Source: Glandiceps talaboti
Taxonomy: Eukaryota > Hemichordata > Enteropneusta > Spengelidae
Direction of reading: 5' to 3'
Length of the DNA: 64,000 nucleotides
Assembly (NCBI RefSeq): GCF_964340395.1
Contig: NC_135556.1
Coordinates: forward strand, 10,411,001-10,475,000
Every line of letters begins with the position of its first letter. Positions within the stretch are counted from its first letter, which is position 1. Of this stretch, positions 36,501 through 48,604 are shown one piece after another. Below the pieces are notes generated by a model. It saw nothing but the letters and a program-made list of their open reading frames with translations, did no database searches and was not told the origin of the DNA. Made by a program: the position numbers and the translations under genes.

Positions 36501-38448
36501 ACGAAAGAAGACGTATAATAATCCTAACTTCATTTCACGGAGTTCTTTACTGACGTCAATTAAGATATTGTATTATCGTATATTTGCGTACGTCTATGGC
36601 GTTGCCGGTGCTCGTAGTGACATTGTAATGGTGAACTCCACCTGGACGCAAGGTCATGTCTTAGAACTATGGAAAGCTAAAGATCGTACATCAATTGTTT
36701 ATCCACCGTGTGACACTGAGGAGTTTTTGAAACTTCCACTCGTCGATGACAGTAACAAGAAAGAACACACTATCGTTTCCATCGCACAGTTTCGACCAGA
36801 GAAAGATCATCGCTTACAAATCAAAGCCTTCCAGCTACTACTACAGAAAATACCAGAAAAGGAAAGAGAGAAAATCAAATTGTATCTGGTGGGAAGTTGT
36901 CGAAATCAAGGTGATGCCGATAGAGTTGATTCGTTACGTGAACTTTGTGAAGAACTGAAAATAAGACAGTATGTACAGTTTAAGCTGAACGTGTCCTTTG
37001 CTGACCTCAAGACATACCTTGGAGATGCAACTATTGGTTTACATACAATGTGGAATGAACACTTTGGTATTGGTAAGTTTACTGTTTTGTTAAATTAGCC
37101 CTATGGATGATAAACTGATACATGTATGTCATGTCACATCGCCCTCACTGGCATGCTTCTGGGGTTGACTGCTGTGTGAGGGCGCCCTGTCATGGCATAT
37201 CTTACAGGCTACTGTATATTGATGAGGAATATATATCAGTCGCTTGAGAAGTGATAATCTGTAGCGAAGGTAGCCAAATTGTTCAGCCTGCAATGTTGGA
37301 TGTGAAGTACTCCCCATGATGCACTGCTTCAGAAGCTACTTCCTGCATGGGCAAGTTGAAATTTCATTTTCCCAGACCTCATTTGGGGAGGTCTCGTAGG
37401 CAGAGCCCCCAGCGGCAAGAATCTGGGTAACCGAGACTAAGTGTAGTTTAGATGCTAAATATGGTATTGAATTATCTCTTTACCACATCTAGCGCAAGGC
37501 GAAATCATGAACCAAAAGTTGTTCATGCAAATGAGTAAACCGCCACTGTTAGAATGACATAAACAGTGTATAAGTTGCATCCTGAGCTGACAAATGTACC
37601 ATATATGGACATTATGTAAATGAGTAAACCCCCAATTGTTAGAATGATGTATAAGTAGCATCCTGAGCTGACAAATATACCATATATGGACATTATGTAA
37701 CTGTCCCAATAAACACTAACTTGTCATTGGGAAGAATTATGTGATTTATAATTAACAAAGACATGACTGTGGATGGCTTCAGTCGAATTTGAAATTTCAT
37801 CTCGGGACCTGGATGTGTGTATTTGTACATGGCTGGCAAGTATAGTGTGGAATGCCAGCCAGTACACATTAAGGGCTAAAAACATAGCAAAGTTGTTTCA
37901 CCAATTTAGTAATCCAAAATACATGTCCATATTAATTACAACAGACAGACCTGGTAAACCCATTTTTTATGCTTGGAAGAAATGTACAGTGTGACTTCCG
38001 TCACTGGGTAGTTGGAACATGGTTTTCCCAGACTCTCGTTTGGGGTGGTCTCATAGGCAGAGCCCCCAGCGGTGAGAGTCTGGGAAACCGAGCCTAAACT
38101 GCACTAGTCTTACCAGTCCTGTACATGTACTATTTGCCAGAGATATACTGATGTGTGTGTGTATTTTTGCATACAGGTGTTGTAGAATGCATGGCAGCAG
38201 GAACCGTAATCCTGGCACACAATTCAGGCGGTCCAAAACTGGATATAGTGGTGAAACACAATAACAAACAAACAGGCTTCCTGGCCGATGATGAAGAAAC
38301 CTATGCTGACGCCATGGAAACCATTCTGACGATGACAGGGAAAGAAAGGATGGCAATACGAGAAGCTGCACGGGAATCTGTAGGCAGATTTTCAGAACAA
38401 GAATTCAGTGAGGGTTTCCTGAATGCCGTTGAACCATTGTTTGCATAA
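33562..38448 (+). CDS. ALG11: GDP-Man:Man3GlcNAc2-PP-dolichol alpha-1,2-mannosyltransferase
   Basis: ALG11 adds the fourth and fifth mannose to the dolichol-linked N-glycan precursor on the cytosolic face of the ER. Four exons: 33562-33605, 34895-35140, 36141-37072, 38177-38448, with GT-AG borders and continuous frame, giving 497 residues (human about 492). The start ATG lies in a short first exon that completes the membrane anchor (about residues 12-40). Next come the glycine-rich GT-B donor-side loop [11 protein letters not shown] (from residue 78), then in exon 3 [22 protein letters not shown] and [12 protein letters not shown], and the EX7E motif with E403 and E411 ([14 protein letters not shown]) straddling the last intron. 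The last exon holds the [13 protein letters not shown] donor-site stretch. Intron 1 carries repeated 3' splice sites and a LINE remnant. All diagnostic motifs are intact. Confidence 0.95.
33915..34174 (-). mobile_element. 3' end of a non-LTR retrotransposon (CR1/L2-like), truncated
   Basis: The minus-strand translation includes [22 protein letters not shown] and [12 protein letters not shown], the typical C-terminal end of reverse-transcriptase proteins of CR1/L2-type LINEs. A short tail of ATTG-type units (33915-33940) follows on the same strand, as expected for a LINE 3' end. The frame is cut short after KLKT and upstream parts are missing, so the copy is dead. It lies in ALG11 intron 1. 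Confidence 0.7.
34541..34920 (+). repeat. ALG11: tandemly repeated 3' splice site of ALG11 exon 2
   Basis: A degenerate unit of about 70 bp (TTTTCCACAGGTTGTTGTAC followed by GGTATTATTCCTTGTTATTGCCAGCAT) occurs about six times. CACAG acceptor-like sites end at 34682, 34749, 34825 and 34894; older units near 34541 and 34611 have lost the site. Only the last leads to the conserved coding exon. The 34825 site is exactly 69 bases (23 codons) upstream and the frame between is open. Confidence 0.8.
37367..37439. repeat. TAGTCTCGG hairpin element (copy 2)
   Basis: Ends ATCTGGGTAACCGAGACTA and contains GGTCTCGTAGGCAGAGCCCC. In ALG11 intron 3. Confidence 0.65.
37531..37700. repeat. tandem duplication, about 85 bp, each unit with a CCATATATGG box
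   Basis: Units start at 37531 and 37620 (ATGAGTAAAC) and end GGACATTATGTAA. CCATATATGG occurs at 37599-37608 and 37680-37689. In ALG11 intron 3. Confidence 0.85.
38022..38096. repeat. TAGTCTCGG hairpin element (copy 3)
   Basis: Starts GGTTTTCCCAGACTCTC and ends GAGAGTCTGGGAAACCGAG, near-exact inverted ends. About 80 bases before ALG11 exon 4. Confidence 0.7.
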
Positions 38449-38620
38449 AGTATTGTTAACATTGTCAAAAGAAATTATAATTTTATGTCAACAATTTGAT
38501 AAACTGTGATATTTTTCCCTGAAAAAAAATAGATAAGTAAAATCTGTTACGGGAGAGGGATATGATGGTCAAACTTTAAATTTACTTTCACAGCAAAGCT
38601 CCATTTAATACATAATTATG

Positions 38621-38975
38621 TTAAACTGACCATATGAATGACAATATGGGTATTTATTTTGGATTTTTAATTCATAAAACAACTTTACCACGTTTTCCTA
38701 ATTGAAAAAAGAATGTGAAACAGCATATACCAAGTCTGTGTTTGTAACTCAATAATTTGCCAGAAATCAAAAAAGGTGTGAAATATTTGTTATTGTACGA
38801 ACAATAACAAACTTTTCAGACACTTTCTAACTTTTTGCAATTTATTGAGTTACAAACACAGACATGGTATGCTTTGTTTCACATTCTTATTTCAATTAGG
38901 AAAATGTGGTAAAGTTGTTTTATGAATTAAAACTCCAAAATAAATACTCATTTGCCATCCATATGGCCACATTAA
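38621..38975. mobile_element. fold-back element downstream of ALG11
   Basis: Two arms of about 130 bp pair (ATTTATTTTGGATTTTTAAT with its partner near 38930; TGTGTTTGTAACTCAATAA with its partner near 38845). Both ends sit at TTAA (38621-38624, 38972-38975), as for piggyBac-type insertions, but the terminal repeats are imperfect there. It begins 173 bases after the ALG11 stop and may form part of its 3' untranslated region. Confidence 0.7.
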
Positions 38976-40504
38976 GATCAGGATATAAAAGTTCAAATGA
39001 ATTTATGTTTATGAAATGTGCCTTTATTGTAGTCACTTTTGTGACAGAGTTTTCACTCAGCGATGTTCAAAAGCAATCAGTTGACTTCAAAAAAGTTCAA
39101 ATGAATTTTGTCTGTATTATGCCTTTGTTGTCATTATATTCTGTGCAAGAAATTCAATGTACAAAATCAGTGAAAAAAAACAACAAAAGAATGATGAGAA
39201 GATTAATTGCAACTCCATTGTGTGGTTGTTATTCAAGTTATCATCCCTGTATAAAAACTATAAAGTTTGAAATGTTGTGCTCTCGGTACACAATACACAA
39301 TAGACTTGAACAAAGTATGGAAACACAAGACACAAACATGTTTTGAATGAAGACACAATATCAGTTGGTTCGATAAAAGGATTGACAAAATAGATTTTAT
39401 AGAAGAACGAGTATACCAGCCAGGCCCTTGATTTTATTTATGAGATATTTTTTTAAAGACAATATTATTCCCAATAAATTCAAAGCTGCTCGTTGTTTGC
39501 TTCAATTAATAATTCTCTGTATCAAACTCCCCAACTCCGTACATCTTGCAATTTACATACTATGCATACCACCATACTTTGTCTGAAAAGTGACATTCTT
39601 TAGCTAATAGTCTAGCTGCTTCTATGGTTAGATTTCTGAATATGGAGGAAAATTTGACATTAATTCTCCTGACAAATGCTAGTCAGAATTCCTATCATAA
39701 TACTTTGTGATTGTCCAATGATTTGTTATTGCTATGGCAACTTGACAACACCCTCGTTTTTATGTAAATCCCTCTAACAAATAAAATGGCTTAAAAAATA
39801 AGTGCCTTATGGAGCTGGGTGCCAGCAAGAAATACAAAATAGTAAATAAACAAGATTCATTTGAATACAGTATTTAATTATTTTGTAAGTTAACAAAATG
39901 GTCACAATCTTTCCACAATACAGCTTTATGTATTTGTATGATTTTATCTTGATGCTCAAATTCAAAACATCCTATAATGTCTGGAGTGGACCTCAAAATA
40001 AAACTCAAAACCTTGGACAATGAAAGGTGTATTATTTACTTAGATATAAACCCGTTGTTACAAAAATCAAAGAAACAATAACTTTATCAATTGCCATATT
40101 TTTACAAAGACTGTCACAATATAGGTATCACCAAAAGATAAAGTTACTGAAGTTGTAGTCTAGAATTAACTATGTTCTGTGACCATGTAGGTCTTTCCAT
40201 AGGGCTGGATACTTGAGCCACGTTTGAATTCTAAAAGTGGTCTTTTATGGGACCATTTTTGCTTTTGAAGTCTGAACATAGTGTACATTCCGTTCAAACT
40301 GTTGATATACTAGCAGAAACGCATGGAAAGTGGTATTTCGGAAGCACCTGAACACTTGGAGAAACTGTAAAATACTAAGTTTTCACTCGTTTTCGCTGGT
40401 GTGGCTTTCCCCTAAAATTATATTTTGATATAAAATTGTCTGCCAGTCAGTCTGTCTGTCTGTCTGCCTGCCTGCCTACATGTTTTTGTCTGTCTGCCTG
40501 TCTA

Positions 40505-40553
<49 letters not shown>

Positions 40554-40888
40554 TTGTTTGTCTTCCTGCCTGCATGTCTGTCGCTAAAGTTATCTATTGT
40601 ATATACTTTGTATGCATAGTTATCATGCCACACTTTTCTAAATCTGTGAAAATTAGGTCCAGGTAAAATAGCGAAACCTTTCAGTAAAACTTAAATCCTA
40701 TAAAATGTTTAGTATAGTATTTGAGAGTAGTCAAATCTCATGGTTACATACGCCGCTCTCTGTACCATCAGTAGGTTGGAGTCTAATTTGGTCCTTTTGA
40801 CCACCATCCCTGATGTTTAACAACAATCTAAAAGGTTCCCATTCCATTTTAAACTAATTAAAGCTAACAGTGTAAGATATCTGTATAA
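38976..40888. other. intergenic spacer between convergent ALG11 and the first channel gene
   Basis: Contains a CTGT-rich simple repeat (40441-40565) and otherwise unremarkable A+T-rich DNA. A 146-codon reading frame at 38906-39346 overlaps the fold-back element and shows no domain, so I do not call it a gene. Confidence 0.5.
40441..40565. repeat. (CTGT)n / CTGC simple repeat
   Basis: Imperfect CTGT and CTGC tetranucleotide units. Confidence 0.9.
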
Positions 40889-43800
40889 TTAGTCACGTAT
40901 CGATATAGGTTGAACCATGGTTAGATCACTGACTTGAGTCTTCTTAGAGCTACAACATCGGATTGCTCTCTTTCCAAGGTACTCTAGATATTCTAAGAGT
41001 GTGATAACACTTGCACCAATGAAGAGTCCAAGCTGTCCACCAATATCACCTGAGATAATACAAACTTAATTTCAGGTTATGAAGATTTGAAATTGAAAGT
41101 GTGACTTCAATGTTGTTATTGAATGGGTTGAAGCCAATCTGATTAAAATCTGATGTGGTGAAAGCGGCTAGATGTCTTCATTTACCTCTATTTCCATCGT
41201 TTTGTATAATCGTTTGTTTTGTTCTGGGTGACTTTTAATCAGTGATTGGGTTGAAGCTTAAGATTATCGCAATTAATTCAGATTGAACAAGTTCGTAGAC
41301 GACGTTTTCTCCACAAATACTTTATTTCTGTGTGACAATGTATGAAAGGATTTTTTTTGTCGAGTCCACAGGTAAAAGGTCAGAGCTAAATACACAAATT
41401 TATACAAATTTATCTGCTAATAAATATAGAGACAGACAATTGAATAAATTGTCCGTGGCTCTTTGTAAAAATGATGCAACGTGATGCATGTATGTATTTA
41501 TGTTCCATTTTTCTGTATATCACCTTTTGGACAAGATCTGGAAGAATTAAAAAATTGTTCAGTTCTAAATACCAGACAGTGTCTACAAAATAATAAATAG
41601 TGCACATGCCAGAAATTGTTTATTTTTGGTATGTGATCAGTTATTTCGGAGACAGGGGTGGATGCAAGCACGCACTCATCGAAAGAAGAAACCCATTGTA
41701 ATAGTACGCCCACTAGGGGCTAAAAGAACGATTACTTACTAAGCAAAGCCGATTCTGTCATTGCTTTTGTTTGTGTATACTGTTGATAGCTCAACTCAGA
41801 ATAGTAAATATCCACGTACACGAAATTTTCCCTAAACAAAGGGGAAAAAACAGATGTCATGTCATTGTATTTGTCAAGACAAAAATATTAATATATCCAT
41901 GATGTCATCATACGAGGTTTTTTCCCATAAACCCTTGCAGGAATCCCTAAAACGGTTGAACACATCTCAAGTACAGTAAGTAGTAAGACTTTCTTGACAA
42001 GATTTCAAAGTTAAGAGTAAGTTACCCAGATGCTATCTTATCACCAAATATTACATATATTAGTTGATAACAGTAATCAATACAAGTGTACTACAGACAG
42101 TACTAAGTCTGACGAGACTCTTACTTAAATAGTACATACCGTGTGTATTCCAAAGGGAGTCCATAAAATGATCGATAATCCTCTGATACACTGTAACTAG
42201 GTACAGTTGCATACGATATTGTGATGGGATACGAAGTGTAATTACAGGGTACACTGCATGGCACTATATCCCTGGAATTGTCGATGTAACCTGTTCATGG
42301 AAAATATATTGGAAAACTTGGATAATAGTGGGATAATACTCAGATATGCCCTCCTTTGCTGTAATACTCGGAATGTACTATCAAATGAAGAAATGCATTG
42401 TAAGATCATGGAAGTATCACCCATGATACGATTATCTGTTCACAACGTCAGACGTACACTGCACTATATTGTACATTCAACAAATTTACATATGCATAGC
42501 CTATTGTCACATGGATAATATAGTCTGTTGAAATATGTTGTCAATTTCTCGTTATATCTCAGAAATCAATTGTATGAAATGAGCTAGTATACATAAAGGT
42601 GTAACATATTACAATATGCAAATGAGCTAGTCTGTATGGAAGTGTAACATATTTCTATATGCAAATGAGCTTGTCTATATGGAAGTATACGTTTCAATAC
42701 GCAAATGAGCTAGTCTATGAAAGTGTAACATATTTTGATATGCAAACGAGCTAGTGTGTATGACATTTCAATATGCAAATGAGTTAGTCGGTATGCAAGT
42801 GTAACACGTTTACGTACCCATGAGTGGATCGACACATTGTAACATACTTAGTATATCACACACTGTGTCATTACCAGGAAACCCTATTGGACGACATGAA
42901 CACTGGTCCTTGATGACTTGTAGTTGCCTTTCAAGTATACACCCAGACATAGAGTACGAGTCGTAGTAGTTTAAACGAGAGTCTTGATCACAGTCACCCC
43001 AAGGTCTCGGAAGATTGACCGACTACAAAGATAGTACACAGATGATTATTGTGTTATGAGATAGATGGGCGAATGGATGGATGGACGATTGGTTGAATAC
43101 ATTGTTGAAGGTTGTTGTGAGATTGTATGTTGAATGAACACAATGATGGGGAAGTCCCAGAAAATATGGATGAATGGAAGGATGGAAAGATAGATGGATG
43201 GAGGGATGGATGAATTAAATTTATCAGACTTACTTGTATCTGTGAAATAGAAACGAAGGCTTTAGTACCAGGTTGCACTGCATAGCCCTGCGACGACATC
43301 AATGGTGGTTCGTGCTTCGAATGGACTAAAAATTTTAAACCTGCTTCAGGATTACCATTAATGCTTTCAGTGTAGGAGTACTAGAATTTAATAAAATAAT
43401 AAGTGCTTCCTTAGATGGTCATTATGCTTCAAAAAGCTTAGAATTAGGGAGCCTTCAGTAATGACAAGGGGGAGTGTCGGGAGAAATCAAGCCCCGTGTG
43501 ACCCTCCTCGATTCTTTTATCGAAAAAGTTGCCCTCCCCAATTTCCTTTCTCTCCCTGTTCAAATATTTCAAAAAACATGCTGTTGATAGACAGGTACAT
43601 GAAAAGGGACACGAGTCCCAGGATCAGTGGTAAGCACTTAATCCCATCGCTGTCACCACATTGCCAATACTAAAACATTGGTTGTTTCTCTCTACTACCA
43701 CCACAGTGAGATTGTGTGAAGGCATTATATTAATTAATGTATGTGATTGGATCTTATTGGCAGAGCTAAAAGCCAGATTGAACTCCGAAAGATTAGATGG

Positions 43801-45556
43801 GCGCAATACCGACATTGTTAAAACAGACTTTGTATTGTTGTTTCACATTTTTTACGAATAGGAAAACACAGAAAAATGTTTTTATCAATTAAACATCTAT
43901 CTAGTTCTTTCAGTAACAAAGTAGTACTAGTGCACGTGTGTTGAACTTTTAAACTCGTAACAAAATGCATAGTACCATGGTATGATTATACCTGGTCGAT
44001 ATCAACGACGAGCGAAAGGCCATTGCCAAATCCTGGCATTGTTTGCTCCAGATATTCGTCTTGTGATGGGCCGTTAAATGTGTAACAGTTGCCAAACTTC
44101 GTGAACACGTGGGTGAAATTCTAAGGATAAAAAACAACATTGTACAATTACTATATTTGGCGATATATGATTTGTACCTGAAGCGAAATATGCCATATAT
44201 GGTATTATTTGGCAACGAACAATTCAACATGCCATATATGGCTACACATGTTTATTTCAAACAGAACACGCAATAAATGGTTATATACCATGTACAGTTC
44301 TTTGTCTTGAACAGAAACTGTCGATTTTCATACCCTGATCCTTCCTACGTCACGACAGCTCGCATTCGTTCTGCGCACGGTGCTCGAAATATGAGTCAAA
44401 ACGATCAGGACCAGTCGCCGTTATTTTTCCAAACATTTTAGAAATTATAATTGAGGAGGTATAGTTATAGTTAATATATAATTCCTGAAAACATTTGTTC
44501 ATGACTATTCATAAAAAAGGCCTACAAACGTTAAAACTACTTTCTCATCAAAGATCATATCTCCGAGGAGGAACCACCAGACCGACGACAAGACAAGACA
44601 AGACAAGACAAGACAAGACAAGACAAGACAAGACAGAAAGACGAAAGAAGAAAGAACAGAAAATATGAACAAATACAGCTTGTATAAATGACGTATATCT
44701 AACGAATTTGCGTTGATTTCTGATACTAAGGTTGTGTTGGAACTGTTTGAATCACAGTTAGAGAACGCGATATGAGTAAACTGTCAAAAAGTATGGGAAA
44801 ATATCTTAAACTATAATAGTAGTGTAGGAACATATATTAGCTTTTTTTAAAAAAAATAATTAACTAGTTGTGACACTACACAAATGCATAGAACTTTACG
44901 TTTTCAGTTTAATAAAGGAAACCAAATTATTTTATTATGAGCCAGATTTAACTACATCTGTACAATATATAATGATGTATACCTCACTTGAACACAGCCG
45001 TCCTTTCCATTGGCAGTGTGCCAGAGATCTTTCTAAACTAAATCCCTTTTCTCTGGTGAACGTCTCAATTGTAAAACCCGTTGAGTGAAGTTCGTCTAAA
45101 ATCGTCTGCACTTCAGTGATATTGGCTGACTCGGCGAAGAGATCTAGAAATGTGTTACCATCGCTTCCATAGGCAGACCATGTAAACAATGGTAAAACTT
45201 GTAGTGTGTCATTGTCCAGTTCTGTCGATCGATATCTTATGGATATGAAAGGGTTAAACAAAAAAAATGTTAACTAAAGTGATAAGATAACATACATACA
45301 TACATACATACATACATACATACATACATACATACATACATACATACATACATACATACTTGTAATATGACACCATCGAATTATTAGCCGGGGTACAAGA
45401 TAAATGCCATCCTGGCAATACACGCCTCCTACGTCGGCGTGTATTTACCCGGACGGCATTTATTACATACACATACATACATACATACATACATACATAC
45501 ATACATACATACATACATACATACATACACACACACACATACATACATACATACAT

Positions 45557-45605
<49 letters not shown>

Positions 45606-46095
45606 TGTCCGCGTGCACTCACGCATGTACTCACTCACTCACGCACGCACGTACATACATACATACATACATACATACATACATACATACATACATACAT
45701 ACATACATACATACATACATACATACACAAATAAATAAATAAATAAATAAATAAATAAATGATTTAACAAACAAACAAACAAACGAACATATAATGATAG
45801 TCAGCTAATGTACGATTTCGGGTTCTCACCTGTTGAAATTACAGATTGTAATTGCTGGGAATTCCAGTGAATGTCTATGAATGACCAAGATTTCAGTATT
45901 CACATTAAACTCAAAGAAGTCAACGAATCGTAAAGATATTTGCCACGCACAGACTCCAAGGCAGAGTAGTGTCCCTACAATCCAGGCTATAGTCAATGCT
46001 CCATTAGCACTGTCTGCAATTCTTGATAGTCCGTGCATAGTGGTTGAAGTTGCAAAATCATATTCTAAACTCCTTTTACGTTCCACTGACGTCAT
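40889..46095 (-). CDS. ASIC: acid-sensing-type DEG/ENaC sodium channel (first of a tandem pair)
   Basis: A proton- or ligand-gated Na+ channel subunit of the plasma membrane; functional channels are trimers. Eight exons on the minus strand: 45830-46095, 44983-45235, 43992-44120, 43234-43380, 42818-43022, 42140-42290, 41740-41831, 40889-41049. The frame is continuous and gives 467 residues. Features: the gating HG motif (His21-Gly22), TM1 (about 33-55), FPAITICNFNR after TM1, the Cys-rich extracellular domain (LAHCQWKGRLC, FGNCYTFNG, EPPLMSSQGYAVQPGTKAFV, then CILERQLQVIKDQCSCRPIGFPG) and TM2 with the GAS selectivity filter at 426-428. The start is the first ATG after a likely untranslated exon border at 46153. 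The His pair that follows TM1 in vertebrate ASIC1 is not present here. The proton response is therefore uncertain. The next gene upstream is its paralogue. Confidence 0.92.
42574..42812. repeat. degenerate minisatellite of about 45 bp with ATGCAAAT octamers
   Basis: About five units built on TATGCAAATGAGCTAGTC and GTGTAACATATTT, directly beside the exon 5 splice donor of the first channel gene. Exact ATGCAAAT words are at 42616-42623, 42659-42666 and 42773-42780, with one-base variants in two other units. Confidence 0.8.
44193..44241. promoter_or_regulatory. two CArG-type boxes (CCATATATGG)
   Basis: Exact CCATATATGG at 44193-44202 and 44232-44241, in intron 2 of the first channel gene. This is the consensus for SRF binding; function is not shown. 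Other copies: 37599, 37680, 58604. Confidence 0.35.
44584..44636. repeat. (ACAAG)n pentanucleotide repeat
   Basis: About ten ACAAG units in intron 2 of the first channel gene. Confidence 0.95.
45291..45359. repeat. (CATA)n microsatellite
   Basis: About 17 CATA units, in intron 1 of the first channel gene, separated from a longer array of the same unit by a hairpin segment. Confidence 0.95.
45400..45463. repeat. hairpin between two (CATA)n arrays
   Basis: ATAAATGCC, TCCTGG and AATACACGCC in the left arm pair with GGCGTGTATT, CCCGGA and GGCATTTAT in the right, around a 9-base loop. The segment is framed by CATA arrays on both sides. Confidence 0.75.
45467..45760. repeat. (CATA)n / (CA)n / (AAAT)n compound microsatellite
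   Basis: Long CATA runs interrupted by CA dinucleotides and a short unique stretch (45604-45648), ending in AAAT units. Confidence 0.95.
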
Positions 46096-47194
46096 AACTA
46101 TGGCTTCTTGCTTCTTCTTTTTTTTTGCAACAGTCAGTACATTTGGATGAAATCTGAAAAAATGCAACTGATGTGATTTTGAAGAAAATTCGATGCATTC
46201 TCTCAATGTCCATTCTCATCTCTTTACTACATATATCTACCCTAAATTTAGTGCAAACGAAGTTTTTAACCGAAATTTTATGTTTAGGGTGTTACTGTTA
46301 TGTATTTCAGTTATCTATTGTGCAACGTGTATTATTTTATCATCATCTCCCCAGTCACCTCCACAAGGACCAGACGTCGTCCTGAGCCTTCCATTTGTGA
46401 TCATATAGCTGGCAAGTTGTGAAATGAAAAAGAGCTGAAGATACTTTCGCCACTCAGAAAGAATTATCACTATATGCGTGTTTATGCAGTAGTTTTTCGT
46501 ATAACTTGCAAGGCATGAAAATAAGATAAAAGGAGATACCCGAGTGAAAGCCAATAATATTCAGGGTATTAAGTTTTTGTGAAATCCTTTTTTTAAGCGA
46601 CCGAAATTTTGGCGAGTCTTGTAAGGAAACGAAATTAACGATATACAACAATCATACATTATCAAATCTCTGGCAAAAATCATCATCGAGGTATGAATTC
46701 TTCTTTTGGCTCAAATGTGATAGTTTTATTTGCAGTGAGAAATTTCAACAAACAAAGTAAAATGGAGATTTACCTACCTCTTGGTGTCACAAGCAGTACT
46801 AACTAATCATCCTACACAGTCAAATGAAAGTACGAGGGGAAAATCATTTGTGGAGAACATACCAGCACTTATTTTCATGAAATTAGTCAATATCTTTGCA
46901 GCCTGTAGAAAGTGAGGCTTACCTCTAGCTTATTGTTATTTTTTTGTCTACAGACAAGGCCAATAAATCATCTCCTCCTTGTCTATGTCTAAGGGTACCT
47001 GTATTTATCAATATATTAATACGAGTAATTCGTTACATCGAAACAATGTTTAATATTAAAGAGGCTACATTGGTATTCACAAAAAAACAACACAATTGGC
47101 GTAACGTTGCATCACATGTGATGGCTGGCTATTACAGCACAGTGCCGCGGAATCTTGATAATTTTCACAGTTTGTAATCAAAGACTTAGTCTAT

Positions 47195-47277
47195 AATCCA
47201 GTCGTATGGGGATTTTTGCCTCTCGCCTGTAGCAGTGGGAAAAGGCGAGGACCGAAAATCCCCATGACGACGGAATT
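47195..47277. repeat. 83-bp hairpin element
   Basis: AATCCAGTCGTATGGGGATT plus CTCGCCT in the left arm pairs with AGGCGAG and AATCCCCATGACGACGGAAT in the right, around a loop of about 14 bases. Confidence 0.75.
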
Positions 47278-48340
47278 CTAAGATATATCAAATACTTCAA
47301 AATGTAAAATATATTAGATGTTAAACACTCCAACGGTTCAAGGCCTCGGACTAGAGCTAAATGCAAATAAACTCTCACACAACACGTCATCGTCAATCTT
47401 GTAATACACATGAAAACACATATAAGGAAGTAGAACTACATTTTATTTATTGGATAAACACAAAACACAGCTCTCTTCTAAACGCTATCTACTTACTACA
47501 AACAATCTCCTTTTTAACCAATAATAACAATGCTACCACTACAGGTAAAAGGTTACTTAAATATTGCACAACACTTTTGGGGAAGAAAGAAAGACAGTAA
47601 AACAAAACTGACAGTATTTTTGGTTTATGTCTTTACAGCTGAAGCCTTAATTACCACAGTAATATCATGATGATTGAGTTAGTCAGTAAAGTTAAAATTT
47701 CTAAAATACATATTTCACACATTCATCAATCGATATTTCAAGCATGACTAGGATGTTAGATTTTCATGATTATTATGCACGATAAAAACAACACACTGTC
47801 TATCTGATCAATGAATCTCTATATAGTTATTTGTTGAATTTTATTCAACACAATTCTCCGATCCAAAAATTCTGCCAAATTGAAACTATGTGATAATACA
47901 AACTTTGGCACATTTTCGAAATGAGAACAAGATGGAAATAAAAGGTTTACAAAATATAATACAAAAGTGAAAGAAATGAAATGTAAACAGAGCTGATCTG
48001 AAATCGTCACAATATGAAATTGAGTTATTTGAGGCACAATATTGATATTCTCAAAAGTATTGCTCCTTTAAGCAATCTTTGGTTTTTTTCTTGTGTTTCT
48101 TTAAAAGTAGAAATGACATTTACATCATCTGGTACAAGATGCAAACGAATATTTTAAAAATATGGAGTGTAATATGATTGCATTTAAGTTAGTTCGGATA
48201 CAAATAAGTTTAAAAAATATCAAAAGTTGAATGCATTACATTGTACATGTAAATATATAGAGTAATGAACAAATAAGGCCCAACTGCTTGGTTTAATAGG
48301 GGGTACCCTTTAGTGTTCCTCTTTCCACAGCTTCTATGAT

Positions 48341-48604
48341 GTGTTATCATCAATTTTTTACAGTCAACCATTTCGTACAGGTGAAGTGAAGTGGTCTCAT
48401 TTGCAATGTCTTGCAAAAAGATTTTTTCTGCAAGTGTCAAATGATGTCAACATTGGAAATAGACGACTTATAGATGACTTTGTATCCTCACCACTATCTC
48501 AACTGAAACAGATACCTATGTGTTCAGGCTGCAAAAATCCAGTGAGGGAACACCAGCAGTTTGGGCTCAAGCCGGGCCCACACTATTTGTTTGGATATGA
48601 ATAA
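48341..48604 (+). other. unassigned reading frame
   Basis: An 87-codon frame without a clear family. Its second half (CSGCKNPVREHQQFGLKPGP, then HYLFGYE and a stop) has a CxxC pair and a balanced composition, and the DNA there is less A+T-rich than its surroundings. I see no convincing splice acceptor or partner exon. It may be a relic of a mobile element or chance. Confidence 0.15.

Noticed and set aside
38906-39346. 146-codon frame after ALG11
   Set aside because: Starts inside the fold-back element, has low-complexity Lys/Met-rich composition and no motif.
42258-42518. Plus-strand frame opposite channel exon 6
   Set aside because: A shadow of the minus-strand coding exon.
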